Assembly (NCBI GenBank): GCA_943788725.1
Contig: CALSRJ010000001.1
Location: 372,001-436,000 of the forward strand
Source of the DNA: an uncultured Flavobacteriales bacterium
GTDB taxonomy: Bacteria; Bacteroidota; Bacteroidia; Flavobacteriales_G; Salibacteraceae
Length of the DNA stretch: 64,000 bases
Reading direction: 5' to 3'
The notes under the pieces were generated by a model that made no database searches, was not told the origin of the DNA, and worked only from the letters and a program-made list of their open reading frames with translations. Shown here piece after piece: positions 61,216 to 64,000 of this stretch. A program made the translations under genes and the position numbers. The stretch's first letter is position 1. The number at the start of each line of letters is the position of its first letter.

Positions 61216-61911
61216 GTGAGCAGTCTTAGCGATCGCATCTTGTACGAAGACAATCACTTGATCGTCGTGAACAAACTTGCAGGGGAATTGGTGCAAGGCG
61301 ACAAGACGGGTGATGCACCATTGATCGACCTGCTCAAGGATTTGATCAAGGTTAGAGATAACAAACCAGGCAATGTGTTTTTAGGCTCTCCTCACCGACT
61401 AGACCGTCCGGTAAGCGGTATTGTCATCTTTACGAAAACGAGCAAGGCATTGGCTCGTATGAACAAGCTCTTTCACGACAAGGAAATTGAAAAGACGTAT
61501 TGGGCGATCGTTTATGAAGCGCCAAAAGAGCAGTCAGGTCGACTGCAAGGCTGGATGATCAAGCATTCGAAACAGAACAAGAGTTACGTTTCGGATGAAG
61601 AAAAAAAGGATCACAAGCATGCGGTTTTGAGTTATACCACAAAATCCAGCAGTGACCGTTATCATCTACTCGAAGTAAAACTAGAAACCGGAAGGCACCA
61701 CCAAATCCGAGCCCAGCTCGCGCACATGGGATGCATCATCAAGGGGGATCTGAAATATGGAGCCAGTCGCTCCAACCCCGATGCCAGTATTGGGTTGCAC
61801 GCTCGGCGAGCTGAGTTCACCCATCCCGTTACGCTTGCATATCTTTCCATCGAAGCGCCTGTGCCATCTGACGCGTTGTGGCGTTTTTTTGAAGAATCAG
61901 TTGCGAAATAG
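61216..61911 (+). CDS. RluA-family pseudouridine synthase
   Basis: 231 residues. Converts uridine to pseudouridine in rRNA or tRNA. The catalytic motif is PHRLDRPVSGIVIFTKT, with the active-site Asp in HRLD, followed by LHARRAEFTHPVT near the C-terminus. There is no S4 domain in front, and the length is that of small RluA/TruC-like members, so the target site cannot be assigned. The start is GTG 61216, the only choice that fits after the panB stop, and the two genes are probably co-transcribed. Confidence 0.87.
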   Translation: MSSLSDRILYEDNHLIVVNKLAGELVQGDKTGDAPLIDLLKDLIKVRDNKPGNVFLGSPHRLDRPVSGIVIFTKTSKALARMNKLFHDKEIEKTYWAIVYEAPKEQSGRLQGWMIKHSKQNKSYVSDEEKKDHKHAVLSYTTKSSSDRYHLLEVKLETGRHHQIRAQLAHMGCIIKGDLKYGASRSNPDASIGLHARRAEFTHPVTLAYLSIEAPVPSDALWRFFEESVAK

Positions 61912-61955
61912 AAATCAATTCTGCCAGACGTGGCGATTGATGATGAGGGGGTAAC

Positions 61956-64000
61956 CTATAGGGGATCGACGTCGATCTGAAATTTGGCCTTTCGATAGCT
62001 TTCGTGTCCTTCGAGTAAGTCGATGCATTCCCACACAGCTTTTCTCGATTGTTTGAGGGATAGCGTCCCTTCCATTTTCAAAAATATCTGGCGAATGAAT
62101 CTCCCTCGAATCCTCGGAATCGTCGGCTCCTCAGGGCCTAGAATACGTTTACCAAAGCGCTCGCGCAGTAAACCTGCAAAATAAACCGCTGCCTCTTTGG
62201 TGAATTTAGCGTCGGTGTGCATGAGCTTGAACTGCATGATACGGGTGTACGGCGGATAGGCGAACTGCTGGCGCTCGGAGATCTGATGTTGATACATCCC
62301 TTCGTAGCTGTGGTTGATTACGTATTCTAAGACCGGGTGGTCTACTCGAAAGGTCTGAATCAGGACCCTGCCCCTTCTCCCCTTTCTTCCGGCGCGACCC
62401 GAAACTTGGGTGAGCATTTGATAGGCGCGTTCGAAAGCCCTGAAATCAGGTCGATTCCACAGCGAGTCTGCGCTCAAAACCCCTACCAATCCCACGTTTT
62501 CAAAGTCAAGGCCTTTGGAAACCATTTGCGTTCCAACCAAAATATCAATGGATCCTTCTTCAAATGCCGTGATCAGGTTTTGAAATGCATTCTTCTTACG
62601 CGTAGTATCCAGGTCCATGCGTGCAATTCTTGCTTCTGGAAAGATTGTTTCCAGCTGGTTCTCGATTTTCTCGGTTCCAAACCCCTTCACCTTGAGCTTG
62701 GCAGAGTTACACTGCGGACAGTTCTTTGGAAGCTTATAGTTGTATCCACAGTAGTGGCAAAGCATTTTTTCGAAGTGCTTGTGGAACGTCAAGTTGACAT
62801 CGCAATTCACACATTCAGCACTCCATCCACAACTCTCGCACATCAGGAAGGGCGCATACCCTCTCCGATTTTGAAAGAGGATCACCTGCTGCTTCTGCAC
62901 CATGGCCGCTTTGATGCCTTCCACCAACTCTGCGCTTAGGCTCGCATCCATGACGTCAGCTCGTTTCGACTTGGTCATGTCTACGATATGTACGCTAGGC
63001 AATTGGATGTCAGCAAAGCGTTTCTTCAATTCGGCAAATCCGAACTTCCCCTTTCGTGCGCTGTAAGTAGATTCTACCGATGGCGTAGCCGATCCAATCA
63101 ACACCTTGGCCCCCAGCGCATGCGCCATCCAGATGGCAGCATCCCGTGCACTGTAGTGAGGAGATGCCTCGTGCTGTTTGAATGAAGATTCATGTTCTTC
63201 ATCCACGATGATCAATCCTAAGGCATGCAAAGGCAGGAAGAGTGCCGAGCGCGCCCCGATCACCAATTCCGGATTGGCAGAATCTAGAAGACGCAGCCAG
63301 GTAGTCAGTCTTTCCCTATCGGTAAACCGAGAGTGGTACACCTGCACCTCTTGCTGCACAAGGTGCTTCATGCGCTGCACCAATTGAGTCGTGAGGGCAA
63401 TTTCAGGAACCAAGTAAAGCACCTGCTTTCCGGCAGCGAGCGTCTCTCGGATCAATTCAGCGTATACCAAGGTCTTTCCGGACCCAGTGACCCCATGGAG
63501 CAAACAGCAAACTTTAGTGTCAAACTGTTCCTTCAGCGAGCCCACCACTTGCGACTGTTCTTCATTCAATTCAAAACCCTCGACTGGATGTGCTTCTTCG
63601 CTTTCTGCAAACACTTCCATCAGATGAAATACGCCCTTGTCTATCAAGCTGCGCAAAATGGCAGAGGTTGCATTTGAGCGCTGAAGCAGCAGCGGCCTGT
63701 TCACTCCGTCCAGCGGATCACCACCCGTTATCTCTAGAAAGCGCATAACGAGCTCGAATTGCTTGGGCGCATTGCTCAAGCTTTCGACGAGTCCGTTTAA
63801 GGCCTCTTCCGTTTGAAAGTCAGTCGTGAGCTCCACTCGCTCTACCGTGCGAGGTTTGGTTTGCGGCTTCATCTCCTCCGAGGTCAACACCACGCCTTTT
63901 TTCAATAGCGAGGAAATGGCTTTCTGAATGGATTTCTTAGATGATAAGGCCTCCAGTTGACTCACTTCCATCTGCTCATGTGTCGATAGCTGTGCGATGA
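61956..64000 (-). CDS. priA: Primosomal protein N' (replication restart helicase PriA), 5' end outside window
   Basis: The frame is open through the right edge of the window, so 682 codons are visible and the N-terminal DNA-binding region is cut off; the ATG at 63971 is internal. Helicase motif I is LHGVTGSGKTLVYAEL and motif II is IIVDEEHE. Eight zinc-binding cysteines occur in CESCGWSAECVNC and LCHYCGYNYKLPKNCPQC. Then GTEKIENQLETIFPEARIAR and QVSGRAGRKGRRGRVLIQT. PriA reloads the replisome at stalled forks. It is convergent with the RluA-type gene. Confidence 0.94.
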   Translation of the reverse strand, partial: IAQLSTHEQMEVSQLEALSSKKSIQKAISSLLKKGVVLTSEEMKPQTKPRTVERVELTTDFQTEEALNGLVESLSNAPKQFELVMRFLEITGGDPLDGVNRPLLLQRSNATSAILRSLIDKGVFHLMEVFAESEEAHPVEGFELNEEQSQVVGSLKEQFDTKVCCLLHGVTGSGKTLVYAELIRETLAAGKQVLYLVPEIALTTQLVQRMKHLVQQEVQVYHSRFTDRERLTTWLRLLDSANPELVIGARSALFLPLHALGLIIVDEEHESSFKQHEASPHYSARDAAIWMAHALGAKVLIGSATPSVESTYSARKGKFGFAELKKRFADIQLPSVHIVDMTKSKRADVMDASLSAELVEGIKAAMVQKQQVILFQNRRGYAPFLMCESCGWSAECVNCDVNLTFHKHFEKMLCHYCGYNYKLPKNCPQCNSAKLKVKGFGTEKIENQLETIFPEARIARMDLDTTRKKNAFQNLITAFEEGSIDILVGTQMVSKGLDFENVGLVGVLSADSLWNRPDFRAFERAYQMLTQVSGRAGRKGRRGRVLIQTFRVDHPVLEYVINHSYEGMYQHQISERQQFAYPPYTRIMQFKLMHTDAKFTKEAAVYFAGLLRERFGKRILGPEEPTIPRIRGRFIRQIFLKMEGTLSLKQSRKAVWECIDLLEGHESYRKAKFQIDVDPL

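Overview
The window looks like a chromosomal segment of a Bacteroidota bacterium, most likely in or near Flavobacteriales. The signs are a giant SprB-repeat adhesin with a type IX secretion C-terminal sorting domain, Bacteroidota-restricted families (a DUF3276 PUR-alpha-like protein, DUF4249, TRL-like lipoproteins, MbnP-like proteins), a DnaE with an N-terminal proofreading exonuclease, the gene order nusB-DUF1573-yajC-YbbR-coaE, and several TAnnTTTG-type -7 promoter boxes. Most of the window is ordinary housekeeping DNA with short or overlapping gene junctions.

Layout. 1-2612 (+): monooxygenase tail, HEAT-like protein, hemerythrin-like protein and rlmD, joined by 4-base overlaps. 2589-7231 (-): leucine dehydrogenase, nusB, DUF1573 lipoprotein, yajC, YbbR-like protein and coaE. 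7357-10850: an ABC exporter, the DUF3276 protein, and a reverse-strand rpsP-rimM pair. 11121-24044: a 4,307-residue surface protein with about 45 SprB-type repeats. 24090-34650: tamB and tsaD (divergent), an Hpt protein, two MbnP-like lipoproteins, a thioredoxin-fold protein and a methyltransferase. 34713-36043: an accessory patch with short direct repeats and a miniature integrative element at tRNA-Leu(GAG). 36164-49391: SulP transporter, dnaE, trxA, MFS transporter, DUF58 protein, aroQ, xerD, a TMTC-like protein, an N-formylglutamate amidohydrolase-like protein and a four-helix membrane protein. 49402-54458: envelope genes, including a LolA-like/YidD-like/TPR/TPR operon and three tandem TRL-like lipoproteins. 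54645-64000: MMPL transporter, dnaK, DUF4249 lipoprotein, panB, an RluA-type synthase and priA, which runs off the right edge.

Three regions deserve most attention. First, a 1.1-kb element bounded by 26-bp copies of the tRNA-Leu anticodon region, with a matching 25-bp double motif inside each end and only 41 codons of its integrase left. Second, a very recent 918-bp (four SprB repeats, 306 residues) tandem amplification in the giant adhesin, which also has about 3,700 consecutive residues without lysine or arginine. Third, an envelope operon pairing a LolA-like protein, a secreted YidD-like protein and two related TPR membrane proteins.

Two genes expected to be essential or near-essential, coaE and rimM, are each broken by one apparent extra base. 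Sequencing or assembly error is the first explanation to test. All calls are from reading the sequence; no database search was run.
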